A stretch of 64,000 bases of DNA from JAMXLO01 sp963791495. Its GTDB lineage: Bacteria; Pseudomonadota; Alphaproteobacteria; Acetobacterales; Acetobacteraceae. The notes under the pieces were generated by a model that saw nothing but the letters and a program-made list of their open reading frames with translations, was not told the DNA's origin and searched no databases. Shown piece after piece: positions 44,057 to 53,215 of this stretch (positions are counted from its first letter, which is position 1; each line of letters opens with the position of its first letter). The stretch covers positions 414,671 through 478,670 of the forward strand of contig CAWBST010000009.1 of the NCBI GenBank assembly GCA_963791495.1, read 5' to 3'. Position numbers and translations under genes: made by a program.

Positions 44057-44292
44057 TGCGTCTCAGTGTTGCGATAACAGAGACGGCGGATCGTGGGGCG
44101 AGACGGGCGGACAGAGGAAGTATTTAACGCAAATGAACGCAAATGTCCGCAGATGAACGCAGATGGTGGTGTGGCGCTCGGTTCGGCTGGGTCAGCGGAT
44201 CGCAGTATTCGGTGATGGGCGCTGACGCGCCGTAGCACAGGCCTGTTTGCGTTCACGCCGCGAGGGCGGTCGTTCGGGCTGGTTTCTCGTCG
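44057..44292 (+). repeat. Direct repeat A, copy 1
   Basis: About 235 bases also present at 46511-46780 in the same orientation. It contains four tandem 10-base units AACGCAAATG / TCCGCAGATG type (44126-44165), a block 'GGTGTGGCGCTCGGTTCGGC' and the last codons of the gene at 44253-44912. Copy 1 lacks the second arm of the unit array found in copy 2, and has an extra 12-13 bases near 44105. Confidence 0.85.
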
Positions 44293-44912
44293 AGCGCGCG
44301 CAGGATTGGCGTGGTGCCGGTGGCGACGGCGTGCACCGCCTCGGGCGGGAGCCAGCCGAACTTTGGCGGCAGGTGGCCCAGGCGGCGGATCAGCATCGCG
44401 CGCTTGCGATGGTGCAGTGCGTAGCGTTCGGCCTCGGCGATCGGGTTCGGCCTGGACGGTTCGGGCGGCGGGGCTTGGGCCAACGCGTCGGCCATCAGCG
44501 CGAGCGCCTGCTGCTCGGTGGCATCGGCATCCGGGGTGGCCTCGCGTTTGCGCCGCGCGGTCTGTGCGCGGTCCAGAGCCGAGCGGAAGGCACGCGCCTG
44601 GCGCATCATGCTGGCACTCTGCGCGGTGCATTTCAGGATGACGGTGAGGTCGTTGGGATAGAGGCGGGCAAGGCGCAGGCAATCCAGCGCCTGGGCGCTG
44701 GCCGCGACATAGAGGGCGGCGAGGTTCGCCTCGTCGGAGGTGGCGGGGAGCAGCGAGGCGGCGTGCTCGATTGCCGCGCGGTCCCGCCGGGCGGCGTCCT
44801 CGGGGCTGTCGGTGACCGGCGCGGGGAGGTTCTTGCGCAGCGTGTGGGCGAGTTCGAGGTAGATGGAGTTGGGCAGGGTGTCGGCCGGGGTCGGGGTGGT
44901 TGGCGCGTCCAT
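44253..44912 (-). CDS. Unrecognised protein, paralogue of 3240-3913
   Basis: 219 residues, soluble, mostly helical with an Ala/Pro-rich centre. It shares with the 3240-3913 product the block 'AQALDCLRLARLYPNDLTV', 'LKCTAQSASMMRQAR', 'LIRRLGHLPPKF' and the end 'TPILRALDEKPAR'. No known domain is seen. The start at 44912 is fixed by the shared opening and by the promoter whose -10 lies only 10 bases upstream, so the mRNA is almost leaderless. Its 3' end lies inside repeat A, and repeat B lies just upstream. A Res-Xre toxin-antitoxin pair follows at higher coordinates. Confidence 0.75.
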   Translation of the reverse strand: MDAPTTPTPADTLPNSIYLELAHTLRKNLPAPVTDSPEDAARRDRAAIEHAASLLPATSDEANLAALYVAASAQALDCLRLARLYPNDLTVILKCTAQSASMMRQARAFRSALDRAQTARRKREATPDADATEQQALALMADALAQAPPPEPSRPNPIAEAERYALHHRKRAMLIRRLGHLPPKFGWLPPEAVHAVATGTTPILRALDEKPARTTALAA

Positions 44913-44922
44913 TTACTGCGAA

Positions 44923-44952
44923 CGAATAGAGAACATGACTGAGAGTGTCAAG
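44923..44952 (-). promoter_or_regulatory. Putative promoter of the 44253-44912 gene
   Basis: TTGACA (44952-44947), a 17-base spacer and TATTCG (44928-44923) on the minus strand, with the ATG at 44912. Spacing and position match the promoter before the paralogue at 3240. Confidence 0.5.
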
Positions 44953-45103
44953 GGAAATAGTCCTATCGAGGACTTGCGCTGCGTCAGCAGACCCTTGTCG
45001 GGCGAGCGAGCAACTGTGGCTGACCCACCGGCGATGCGATTGCGAACGATGTAGGAGCTGACCGTGACCAGACCGCGCATCGGGGTTCCCCTCATCGGTC
45101 TCC
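44949..45103. repeat. Repeat B, copy 1
   Basis: About 155 bases with a diverged second copy at 48537-48687, same orientation. Shared landmarks in order: hairpin AGTCCT-ATCG-AGGACT, GACCCACCGGCGAT, GCTGACCGTGACC, and GGGGTTCCCCTC...GGTCTCC, whose GGGG/CCCC can also pair. It sits immediately upstream of the promoter for the 44253-44912 gene. It contains no credible gene. Confidence 0.8.
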
Positions 45104-45303
45104 ATCGATGCGGAAAACTCGCCAAGCCTTGGCTCGCGGCAAGAGCGGCAAGAAGCGCGACAGCCATCCGGATCGCCGCCTGTGGGTTGAAATCGAAGAT
45201 GTAGTCGTAAGCACGCCAGACTGTTTGTCGGAAACCCGCGAAACTCCGGACCCTGGAAAGGTCCGCCCGACGGAACGAGCCCTGTTATTCGACTTACTGT
45301 TGG

Positions 45304-45792
45304 CTAGGCGAAGGCGCGCGTCAGGCGGGGATCATAGAGCCAGCGGCGCGACTTTATGGCGCGGATGCTGGCGCTGTCTGGATGGGCCGGATTGACCAGC
45401 ACGCAACACTCCTCCGGTACGATGACTGAGGGGATCACCAGAACTGCCGAACGCCCCCTCCGCAGCCATGCAGTGCCGAAGCTGATGCTCGTGCGGCTTG
45501 CCGGTTCGGCATCCCAGCCGACGGGCAGGCTCACCGTGGTCTCCCTCTGCGCGACAGCCCAGACCGGATCGGGGATCGAAATCTCGACCAGATACCGGTT
45601 GAATGGAAGGCCGCCCGCCGCGAGATGCACCAGCGTTTCGAGACAAGCAAGCGAGCGACCCTCCGCCGCATAGACGACCGCCGTACCCTTCTCGTTCCAG
45701 CGACCGCCCGTGATCTCTGCGCCTTTTCCGCTGAGATCGTCCGCCTCGTAGTCCGGTGTGTCGGTGCCGATCCGATAAGCGATCCTGCTCAA
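45304..45792 (-). CDS. RES-domain toxin of a Res-Xre module
   Basis: 162 residues of the RES fold, an ARTase-like toxin that degrades NAD+. Visible: the conserved Arg/Tyr start 'RIAYRIGTD', 'GKGAEITGGRWNEKGTAVVYAAEGRSLACLETLVHL' (the RES core, with the catalytic Arg/Tyr/Glu set) and 'GTAWLRRGRSAVLVIPSVIVPEECCVLVNPAH'. The start is a TTG at 45792, whose TTGA overlaps the antitoxin stop, giving coupled translation; a longer upstream frame has no family match. It belongs with the antitoxin directly before it. Confidence 0.85.
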   Translation of the reverse strand: MSRIAYRIGTDTPDYEADDLSGKGAEITGGRWNEKGTAVVYAAEGRSLACLETLVHLAAGGLPFNRYLVEISIPDPVWAVAQRETTVSLPVGWDAEPASRTSISFGTAWLRRGRSAVLVIPSVIVPEECCVLVNPAHPDSASIRAIKSRRWLYDPRLTRAFA

Positions 45793-46403
45793 CCGTACGC
45801 GCCGCTCTGCATTTGCGCGAGCAACTGCGAGACCAGCGCCTGACCCGTCATCGTGTCCATGAGGTCCATCGGACGAGCGCCGCCGAGTGCCGGCACCGGC
45901 GCGCTCATCCAGGCCGACAACCAAGCCGAAGCATCGAAGCCTTCGGGATTGCCCGATTCCCGGACCATGGTCTGTAGTTGCCCAAGCAGACGACCGAACC
46001 CCAACACGCGCTCGCCTTCGGCGGGCGAGAGAGGGGCATTGGACTTGGCCTTCCGGTTCACCGTCGCCACCGGGATATGCAACGCAGTCAGCGCCTCGCC
46101 TTGCGAGACGCGCAGTTGGCCCAGGATGACCTTCGCATCACGAGCGCCGAGGCCGCTCTTGACCCACTCGACCTGCGTCAGAGCAGGTGCCTTGTAGAGT
46201 GCAACGAACCCCTCCTCGGTCGGCTTGAACCAGCTAAACGACGGGGCGCCCTTGCCGAACCGGGCCTTGGACTTCACGCGAACTGCCACCGCTCCCTTGG
46301 CAGCCGGCGCCTGCTTGCCCTTCTTCCTTATGGGCTGCGAGACTCCATGGCCGCCAGAAAGGCCCTTTGATCCGGCTCGGGACGTGGTCTGAGCACGTGC
46401 CAT
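45789..46403 (-). CDS. Xre/MbcA/ParS-type antitoxin of the Res-Xre module
   Basis: 204 residues. A basic, disordered N-terminus (residues 1-50) precedes an HTH-like part and the C-terminal toxin-binding domain 'SPAEGERVLGFGRLLGQLQTMVRESGNPEGFDASAWLSAWMSAPVPALGGARPMDLM', typical of MbcA/ParS/Xre antitoxins (DUF2384). It neutralises the Res toxin encoded next and probably represses the operon. AAGGAGCAT sits before ATG 46403. A perfect 7-bp palindrome lies 12 bases upstream of the start. The frame to 46583 is a false extension. Confidence 0.88.
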   Translation of the reverse strand: MARAQTTSRAGSKGLSGGHGVSQPIRKKGKQAPAAKGAVAVRVKSKARFGKGAPSFSWFKPTEEGFVALYKAPALTQVEWVKSGLGARDAKVILGQLRVSQGEALTALHIPVATVNRKAKSNAPLSPAEGERVLGFGRLLGQLQTMVRESGNPEGFDASAWLSAWMSAPVPALGGARPMDLMDTMTGQALVSQLLAQMQSGAYG

Positions 46404-46414
46404 TTTATGCTCCT

Positions 46415-46435
46415 TTGAGCAAACTATATGCTCAA
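46415..46435. promoter_or_regulatory. Probable autoregulatory operator of the Res-Xre operon
   Basis: TTGAGCA (46415-46421) and TGCTCAA (46429-46435) form a perfect palindrome with a 7-base spacer, 12 bases before the antitoxin start. AT-rich DNA here also supplies likely promoter elements on the minus strand. Confidence 0.55.
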
Positions 46436-46510
46436 TTGGGTAAGGCTTGCAAGGCCAGCCAGAGCGCGACCGGGTGAACGACAGACGCCTGCCTTGGGTG
46501 GCTTTTCGGA

Positions 46511-46780
46511 TGCGTCTCAGTGTTGCGATAGAAGAGACGGCGGATCGTGGGGCGAGAGGAAGATTTAACGCAAATGAACGCAAATGTTCGCAGATGAACG
46601 CAGATGGTGGTGTGGCGCTCGGTTCGGCTGGGTCAGCGGATCGCGGTATCCGGTAATGGGCGCTGACGCGCAGTAGGCACAGGCCTATTTGCGTTCATCT
46701 GCGTCCATTTGCGGTTTTTGCGTTGCTACTTTCTACGTGTTCACGCCGCGCTGGCGGTCGCCCGGGCTGGTTTCTCGCCG
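46511..46780 (+). repeat. Direct repeat A, copy 2, with a third paralogue remnant
   Basis: The second copy of the repeat at 44057-44292. It carries the four-unit array (46567-46606) and, unlike copy 1, an opposing array (46686-46722), giving the same inverted-repeat plan as 3997-4119. Bases 46741-46780 read on the minus strand as 'EKPARATASAA' plus stop, the last codons of a 44253-type gene whose remainder is missing. Confidence 0.85.
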
Positions 46781-46930
46781 GACTTGCACCTGCTCAGGGT
46801 TTGTCGGTCCGGCGAGCGCTGTGCGTAGGGTGCGCTGCTTCGCCAATGTGGGATAATGCCGCGCCGACGCATCCGTCACCGTCGGTCGGTTGAACGGGCG
46901 CTGGAGCTACTGTGGGAGGGATCGACGCCA

Positions 46931-47680
46931 ATGAACGCCATCAAAGACTCCATCAAGGCAGGTAGAACCGTCGTCGGGACCGGCGGGGCTCCGAACGTCG
47001 ACGTGTCAATCCTGGCCGACGCCGGGTACGACTTCCTGCTGTTCGACACCCAGCACTCCCCCTGGGAGATCAAGCAGCTGCAGCCGTCGATCCAGGCGAT
47101 GCGCGGCAAGCAGGCGGCGCCGCTGGTGCGCGTCGCCGCCAACGAGGCGTATCAGATCTGCTTCGCGCTTGACGCCGGGGCGCGCGGCATCATTGCGCCG
47201 ATGGTCAACACCCGCGCGGAGGCGGAGGCAATGGTGCGCGCCTGCCGCTATTATCCCCTTGGCAACCGCAGCAACGCCGGAGTGCGCGGCGAGTGGGGCG
47301 AGTTCAAGAATTACCGCGATTACATGGATGCCGTGAACAACGAGCTTGTCATCGTGCCGATGATCGAGACCAACCAGTCGCTGGAGAATCTCGATGCCAT
47401 CGCCTCGGTCCCGGGCGTCGACGTCCTGCTGATCGGCCCGTCCGATCTTTCGATCGAGCTGGGGGTGCCACTCGACTACGCGTGCGACACCTATCAGCGA
47501 GCGCTCGATAAAATCGCCGCAACCGCCGCGAAACACGGCATCGCCGCCGGGATGTATTTCATCCCGCCCGGGATGGACCCGAACTTCTTCGTCCAGAAGG
47601 GGTTCAAGTTCTTCACCATGCCGTGGGGCCCCTGGGCGACGGCCGGGATCCAGAACGCCCTGGCCGGGATCGAGCGCTAA
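46931..47680 (+). CDS. HpcH/HpaI family aldolase (class II, metal-dependent)
   Basis: 249 residues. The barrel motifs are 'ILADAGYDFLLFDTQHSPWEIKQLQPSIQAM' (His general base), 'ALDAGARGIIAPMVNTRAEAEAMVRACRYYPLG', 'VPMIETNQSLENLDAIASVPGVDVLLIGPSDLSIELG'. These mark HpaI-type aldolases that split 2-keto acids into pyruvate and an aldehyde using Mg2+ or Mn2+. ATG 46931 is chosen because the frame start at 46856 gives a basic run without match. It stands alone downstream of repeat A. Confidence 0.9.
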   Translation: MNAIKDSIKAGRTVVGTGGAPNVDVSILADAGYDFLLFDTQHSPWEIKQLQPSIQAMRGKQAAPLVRVAANEAYQICFALDAGARGIIAPMVNTRAEAEAMVRACRYYPLGNRSNAGVRGEWGEFKNYRDYMDAVNNELVIVPMIETNQSLENLDAIASVPGVDVLLIGPSDLSIELGVPLDYACDTYQRALDKIAATAAKHGIAAGMYFIPPGMDPNFFVQKGFKFFTMPWGPWATAGIQNALAGIER

Positions 47681-47753
47681 CGACGGTCGACGCGGACGGT
47701 CTGGCGAACGGCCTCCTTGTGCGTCCTCAAAAACCAAGCCGGAGATGGTCATC

Positions 47754-48332
47754 ATGAGCACTGTAGATGCGAACCGCGTGATCTTCACTGGGGAAAATTC
47801 CGCCATTCGGCTCAGCAGCAACGACAGCGATAGCTTCACGACGAATGCTACCTTTTGGCGAGCCGTGTCATCCGGAGCTGGGTCGGGCCATGTGCTCTAT
47901 CTGAAAAGCGAACTGACAGAAGATCGCTGGCGAATATACTCGGACAACATTGCAATGGCGCGTTTGCTGCAGTCCACCGTGCTGGGTGTGATCTATGCCG
48001 AGCTTCTCGACCCGACCATTGCGGTGATCGAGGCGCAATTCAGCAAGTCCGGTGACGTGCGCGATTATTGGACAGAACGCCTCGTCACCCGCGATGAAGA
48101 GGTTGCACTTACCTGGTATGAGATGGGCGAGCCGTTCCTGGTTCATACCCAACCCAATGCGGTTCCAGGGCGCCCCTATGGGATGTGCACGGTGCTTGTG
48201 CCGGCGCGCGGCGCGCGGCTCACCCACAACGGGATCGAGGCCCAAGGTCGGCCTTGGCCGAGGCAACGCGAAGGCGTTCCCTCCAGTACCTGCGTTCTGG
48301 GCTTATGCGAGAGCTGGACGGAGGCCCGATAG
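47754..48332 (+). CDS. Unrecognised protein
   Basis: 192 residues, soluble. Clear open frame with normal codon use and GGAGAT nine bases before ATG 47754. Segments such as 'FWRAVSSGAGSGHVLYLKSELTEDRWRIYSDNIAMARLLQSTV' and 'EPFLVHTQPNAVPGRPYGMCTVLVPARGARLTHNG' look like a beta-rich enzyme fold, but I cannot place it. The end 'GRPWPRQREGVPSSTCVLGLCESWTEA' looks intact. A gap of about 490 bases holding repeat B follows. Confidence 0.65.
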   Translation: MSTVDANRVIFTGENSAIRLSSNDSDSFTTNATFWRAVSSGAGSGHVLYLKSELTEDRWRIYSDNIAMARLLQSTVLGVIYAELLDPTIAVIEAQFSKSGDVRDYWTERLVTRDEEVALTWYEMGEPFLVHTQPNAVPGRPYGMCTVLVPARGARLTHNGIEAQGRPWPRQREGVPSSTCVLGLCESWTEAR

Positions 48333-48536
48333 CATTCGGTTAAAGCCGCCGAATTTGATCGAGACGTGCGTCAACGGCGGGAAGTGGCCCGCCGGCGCGT
48401 TTGGCGCATGAATACTCGCTATTCGCCGTCATTCTGCCTTGGCAAGCAAATGCCGAATTGGCGATAGAGATGATGGAGCTGGTCTGTGCCGGCATGATGA
48501 TTCCGATGACGCCGAGGCCACTGCAGCTGCACCTGC

Positions 48537-48687
48537 CAAGGGAATAGTCCTATCGAGGACTCGCGCGGTGCCAGTGTCTCGTCGGGTGGCGAGCGATGTG
48601 GCGGACCCACCGGCGATCCGATAGCGACAAGATGCAGGGGCTGACCGTGACCGGGCCGCGCTACGGGGTTCCCCTCACCGGTCTCCG
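48537..48687. repeat. Repeat B, copy 2
   Basis: A diverged copy of 44949-45103 in the same orientation, with the hairpin AGTCCT-ATCG-AGGACT unchanged and the same order of conserved blocks. No gene copy adjoins it. The rest of 48333-48820 shows nothing else recognisable. It marks the edge of the decayed cassette at 48821. Confidence 0.8.
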
Positions 48688-48820
48688 TGGCTGGCCCGGG
48701 CGGTTCGGGGTGGCGATCGACGCCAGCGGGACGCGCCGTTCCCATGATCGCTCGCGACTGCGTCTGTATAGGCTGGCTGTCATCCCCGCGAACAAAATCC
48801 GATGAAATCTTCGCACTGGC

Positions 48821-51705
48821 TCACATCCCCCCCGCAATGCGCCAATAATCGCAAGAAGGGCCCAGAGATTCGGGAGTAACATCCAGCATCACCGCGGCTA
48901 GAGCAAAGTCCCAGACGGAGACAGGCCTTCGACGATCCACTGCATCAAACAACCGCTCCAAATATTGCATACGATCGGGTGGGATCGCGACTCGTTCCAT
49001 GGCGTCACAGAGATGGGGTTCCATATCCGCTATGCCTTGCGTGTCAATACCGTGCTCCGTTAGCGACTGAGCGACCTCAAGTGCCACTCTTAGTGTGCCA
49101 AACTCCCGGTTACGCGACGCTCGGAACAACCGGAGCGGCGTCACTCTCTGCAAATACGGCTCTGCGTCGTCAAAATCTCGAGATAACAACAAACGCTGGA
49201 GCCGATTGAGGCCTGTAGGCCTGGACGCGGCCACATCAGCATCCAGCTTAAAACGCGTAACCACATCAGTAATTTCCAGCTGCTGTCTTCTCCCATAGGA
49301 CTCCAAGCTGCTAAATATATTCCTGTGGTGAGGGGCAGAACTCGCGCTCGCGAATAAAGCATCCAATAAATTCTAACTCGTCGCCGTTCAGCGTAATTAC
49401 TCGTGGAGCGTCAGAGAGGCTAGGCACTGACACGCCGAAACCGCCGAGACCCGCCAGCAACTTCGAAACCTCGCCGATTTCCCTCCCCTGAGACTGTGAG
49501 AGGAAAGCGATTTCTAACCACGTGATTCTATTTCCAAATGAGAGGTCCAGAAGATTCCGTGGTACAGGGCTGAGCGACGAATATCCTCAAATCTGAATGG
49601 CAAAAGTTTGGGCCAAAGGCCAACCAGAACGAGCATTGCGTCAAGGAGTGGCTGCTCCTCCTGGTCTATCCACCGAAGAACTTCACGAAGGCGGAATTGG
49701 CCATACCGCTCGATTTCCACCAGGACAGGTCGCCAGAAAGAAGGAAACGAGCGGGTCTCCCGTAGCCTAGCATAGGCAACAACCTGCTGCAGCCGAGTAG
49801 GCAGAGTTAAGCCGGCCGCAACGAGTTCCGCGGCCCGTGAAACTAGCACTTCCGACGTTATATTGTGGAGACAGCGCAAAGATACTCTCTCTGCCCGAAG
49901 GTCGACAGCCCTCAACTGAGTGGCAATTGCGGGCGGCAGGCGCTCTTCGAGGTCCCACGGTTTGTCCAATGCAATACCAAGCGCAAGCAACAGGTCGGCC
50001 ATGATATCCGGATCAATGGCAGAAATTCCGACGGAGCGGAGTGGCCATCGCACGTTGCTGTCTGGCATAGTTGCCATGCGGTCACTGACTGGGAGCTGCC
50101 GAAGGACTGTGTCTGCTGCCACAACAACATCCGAGTGGAGTTCCCCTATGGTCCAATGCAGCGCGCCAAAGGTTGGCTCGTGCCAATTAGCGAGTGCGGC
50201 GCCCCCGTATTTGCGAGTTCCACTGAGTGACCTGTGCGACTGATTGCTGGTCAGGATCAACCAACTTCCGGTCGACTGTTAATTTCTTGGGCAAATCCTC
50301 TGTAAGATTAACGAGTAAAGACTTCGGCCAAGGGGTGCCGGCAAGCCCAGTCTTGATGCCATCGACGAGCGCGAATGCGGGTGATCGCGGGCCATTAGTT
50401 AGCCCCATGACCGAATGGTGTGGCACCAAATAGGCACGCACGCTGCCAGCAATACCCTCGGTGCCCAAAATGGCCAGTAACTCGTTCGCGCAATAATTCT
50501 GGAGTGCGCGCGTAGGCGTTCCAGCTGCGAATTCCAAAGGTTCGCCAGGCGACCGCCGTATGACAACAGTCACTTCAGGAATGGCTAGCCAAGCCAGAAG
50601 CGATCCGAGCAAAGTATCATTAGCGGCGCATCCTCCCTAAGATAGAGGCGAACGGAAGTGCCGAAATTATCGATTAGACGTGTAGGATCGAGTGCCGACT
50701 CAAGGCGGAACAGACTGCCACTCCCAATAATCCGTGCATGCACTGATCCCGATGGAAAGTCTGACGGTGCGGCCCAACGCCGAGATACGATGTCAAGTTC
50801 CTCTGCCAGCATGAAATAACTAAGCACACCGACTTCGAACCGACTGTTCGGTAAAAGGGGCACGTTGGCTACATCCCATCGAGCTCGATCAATGTGAAAT
50901 TCATTGCTGTCCACAAACCGCTGTCCAGCATAGGCGAAAAGAAGTCGAATATGGCGATCAGCCATTCCTATTCCATTATCGACACATTCGACAAAGCGGC
51001 GGGCATTCTCAACTCCAAAACGGATCTCAATGCGGCCGACGTAGGTACCTTTCGCCTGGCGAGTGCGGCCCTCACGGACCGCTAATTGCTCCGCAGCATT
51101 CCGATAGCGGCAAGCATCTAACGAGTTCTCGTACATTTCCCTAAGAGCCGGCCAGCTTTCCCCATAAAGCTGCTGGCCCATCAAGAGCCCTATTATACGA
51201 GTTCTATCTAATTCAAATCGTAAGGGAGGACGAGTTGGGTGCCAGCCGCTGGGTCTTGCGTTAAGGCTGTGGGCTGTAAATCCCGCTGGAAGCAGGTCCC
51301 GCATAAGGTCAGCGTGCACGTCCTGCCGCTGCAGGAGCCGTGTCCGGTAGGCTTCTCAGCATGTCCACATCAGAGAGCCGCGCCGCGTCCATCGCGTCGT
51401 TTCACAGTCCAGCTTGAGATCAAACCAACGCGCCGCTTGACTGCTCTCACCTGCGCTTGCAACGCGCAAGTGCCATTCGGCCGAAGCCAGGTCATTGCGA
51501 ATGCTGTCAGCTGATAGCGCGTCATCTGTGCCAACATGCTCAGCTAATACGGCTGGCATGCGCCTGAGGTCCAACGCTAGGCGAAAACCGAGGTTCAAGA
51601 GGTGTGCTAGCCTCACTTCACTGATTGTGAGTTGTTCTGCCATCTCTCCGCTATTGACTTGCCCTTCGAGCAACCGATTGCCACCTGAAGCATCTAGCCC
51701 GCTTA
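48821..51705 (-). pseudogene. Hsp90-type (GHKL) ATPase, decayed, 5' part cut off by an IS
   Basis: Remnant of one large gene in several frames. The ATPase core (frame 51319-50585) shows an N-box-like 'MYENSLDACRYR', 'FVECVDNGIGMADRHIRLLFAYAG' (DxGxG) and 'FEVGVLSYFMLAEELDIVSRRW'. Middle pieces include 'LVNLTEDLPKKLTVDRKLV' (50612-50187), then 50260-49514, then 'WLEIAFLSQSQGREIGEVSKLLAGLGG', then 49366-48821 ending 'CDYWRIAGGM'. Upstream, 'VRLAHLLNLGFRLALDLRRMPAVLAEHVG' (51673-51356) may be the end of an HD-type domain, separated by an in-frame TGA. At least four shifts and one stop make it non-functional. It looks less GC-rich than the flanking core genes. Confidence 0.7.
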
Positions 51706-51719
51706 TCTCACGCTATGTA

Positions 51720-53215
51720 GGTGCATCGGGACCCCGAAATCGGCGAAAGTTCTTCTGCGAAAGAGACTTTTGTCGAATCAGAGGAGCTCCCCGATGCCGA
51801 CAGAGTGTAACCCGGAACTGTTTGAATTTGCACCTGTGGAAGGGCGCCGGGTTGTGGCGGCTTTCGACGGAGGGACGATCACCTCGGATGGCGGTGCGTT
51901 GCTGCTGGGCGGGGCGGACCGGGCGATCCGTCTGACAGAGCGGTTTGCGACGTGCTTCACCGACGCGCGGATGGCGGGGTTGGTTGAGCACAGTGTCGGC
52001 ACGATGGTGACGCAGCGGGTGCTTGGCATTGCGCTCGGCTATGAGGATTTGATCGACCATGACGAACTGCGGCACGATCCTGTGCTAGCGGTGCTGGCCG
52101 GCAAGCTGGAGGCGCATCGATCGGACTGTGCACCGCTGGCGGGGAAGTCGACGTTGAACCGGCTGGAGCTGAGTTCGTGCGGAGCCGACGCGCTATCACA
52201 AGGTGAGCCACAATCCGGCGGCGATCGAGACACTGTTCGTCGATCTGTTCCTAGAGGCGCATCGGCGCGCGCCCGAGCAGATCATTCTCGATCTGGACGC
52301 CACGGATGACCCGTTGCACGGACAGCAGGAAGGCAGGTTCTTCCATGGCTATTACGACTGCTATTGCTACCTGCCGCTCTACGTCTTCTGCGGCCGTCAT
52401 CTGCTGGCAGCGAAGCTGCGCCGCTCGAACATCGACGGTGCTGCCGGTGCGGTCGAGGAGGTGGCGCGCATTGTCGCGCAGATTCGCCGCCGCTGGCCAC
52501 GTGTGCGCATCTTGCTGCGTGGTGATTCCGGCTTCACGCGTGAGGCGTTGATGGCGTGGTGCGAGGCGAACCGCGTGGACTTCCTGTTCGGCCTGGCGCG
52601 CAACGAGCGTCTGGAAGAGGCGATCAAGGCCGAGTTGATCACCGCGACGCTGCAGAGCATCCGGACCGGCAAGCCGGCGCGGTGTTTCCGGGATTTCACC
52701 TGGTCGACGCTGGACAGTTGGAGCCGCGAGCGCCGTGTCGTGGGCAAGGCCGAGGTCACCGGTGGCGAAGCCAATCCACGGTTTGTCGTCACCTCGCTCA
52801 AATCAACCGAGGTCGGCGGTCGGTATCTCTACGAGAAAGTCTACTGCGCGCGCGGCGAGATGGAGAACCGCATCAAGGAGTGTCAACTCGACCTGTTCGC
52901 TGACCGCACTTCGGCCGCGACGATGCGCGCCAACCAACTCCGACTGTGGCTCGCCTCGATGGCCTATGTGCTGCTCTGTGCTGTGCGCCGCATCGGGCTG
53001 GCACACACGCAATTTGCCCAGGCGACCTGCGGAACCATTCGGCTAAAGCTGCTGAAAATTGGCGCCCAGGTACGGGTCAGTGTGCGACGGATCAAGGTCG
53101 CGATGGCCTCAGCCTGCCCCTATCATAATGAGTTTGCCCTCGCCTACGCCCGACTCAGAAACGCAGGCGCGATCTAACACGAACCAGACAGCGCACAGCC
53201 GCCCTGCCTCCAGAC
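51720..53215 (+). mobile_element. IS1380-family insertion sequence
   Basis: An insertion element carrying one transposase gene (51794-53177) and inserted in the minus-strand cassette between the Hsp90-type remnant and upstream coding remnants. Bounds are approximate: I found no convincing terminal inverted repeats or target duplication, so one end may be lost. Its GC content is that of the core genome, higher than the cassette it interrupts. Confidence 0.75.
51794..53177 (+). pseudogene. IS1380-family transposase, frameshifted
   Basis: About 460 residues in two frames. The first reads 'VEGRRVVAAFDGGTITSDGGALLLGGADRAI', typical of IS1380, to 'STLNRLELS'. Near 52180 an extra base shifts it to 'EPTRYHKVSHNPAAIETLFVDL', then the DDE residues in 'ILDLDATDDPLHGQQEGRFFHGYY', 'ILLRGDSGFTREAL' and 'GEMENRIKECQLDLFADRTS', ending 53177. 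The start at 51794 has GAGGAG before it. The catalytic residues are intact, but the shift should abolish activity in this copy. Confidence 0.88.

Noticed and set aside
44017..45105. A 362-residue minus-strand ORF across repeat B and the paralogue gene
   Set aside because: It runs through the promoter and in another frame of the 44253-44912 gene, and is Arg/Pro/Ala-rich without any family match.
45108..45395. A 95-residue plus-strand ORF before the Res toxin
   Set aside because: No Shine-Dalgarno, overlaps the toxin 3' end and has no recognisable content.
46567..46722. Possible CRISPR-like array of CGCAAATG/CGCAGATG units
   Set aside because: Units are 10 bases with no spacers and no cas genes are present; it is a tandem/inverted repeat, not a CRISPR.
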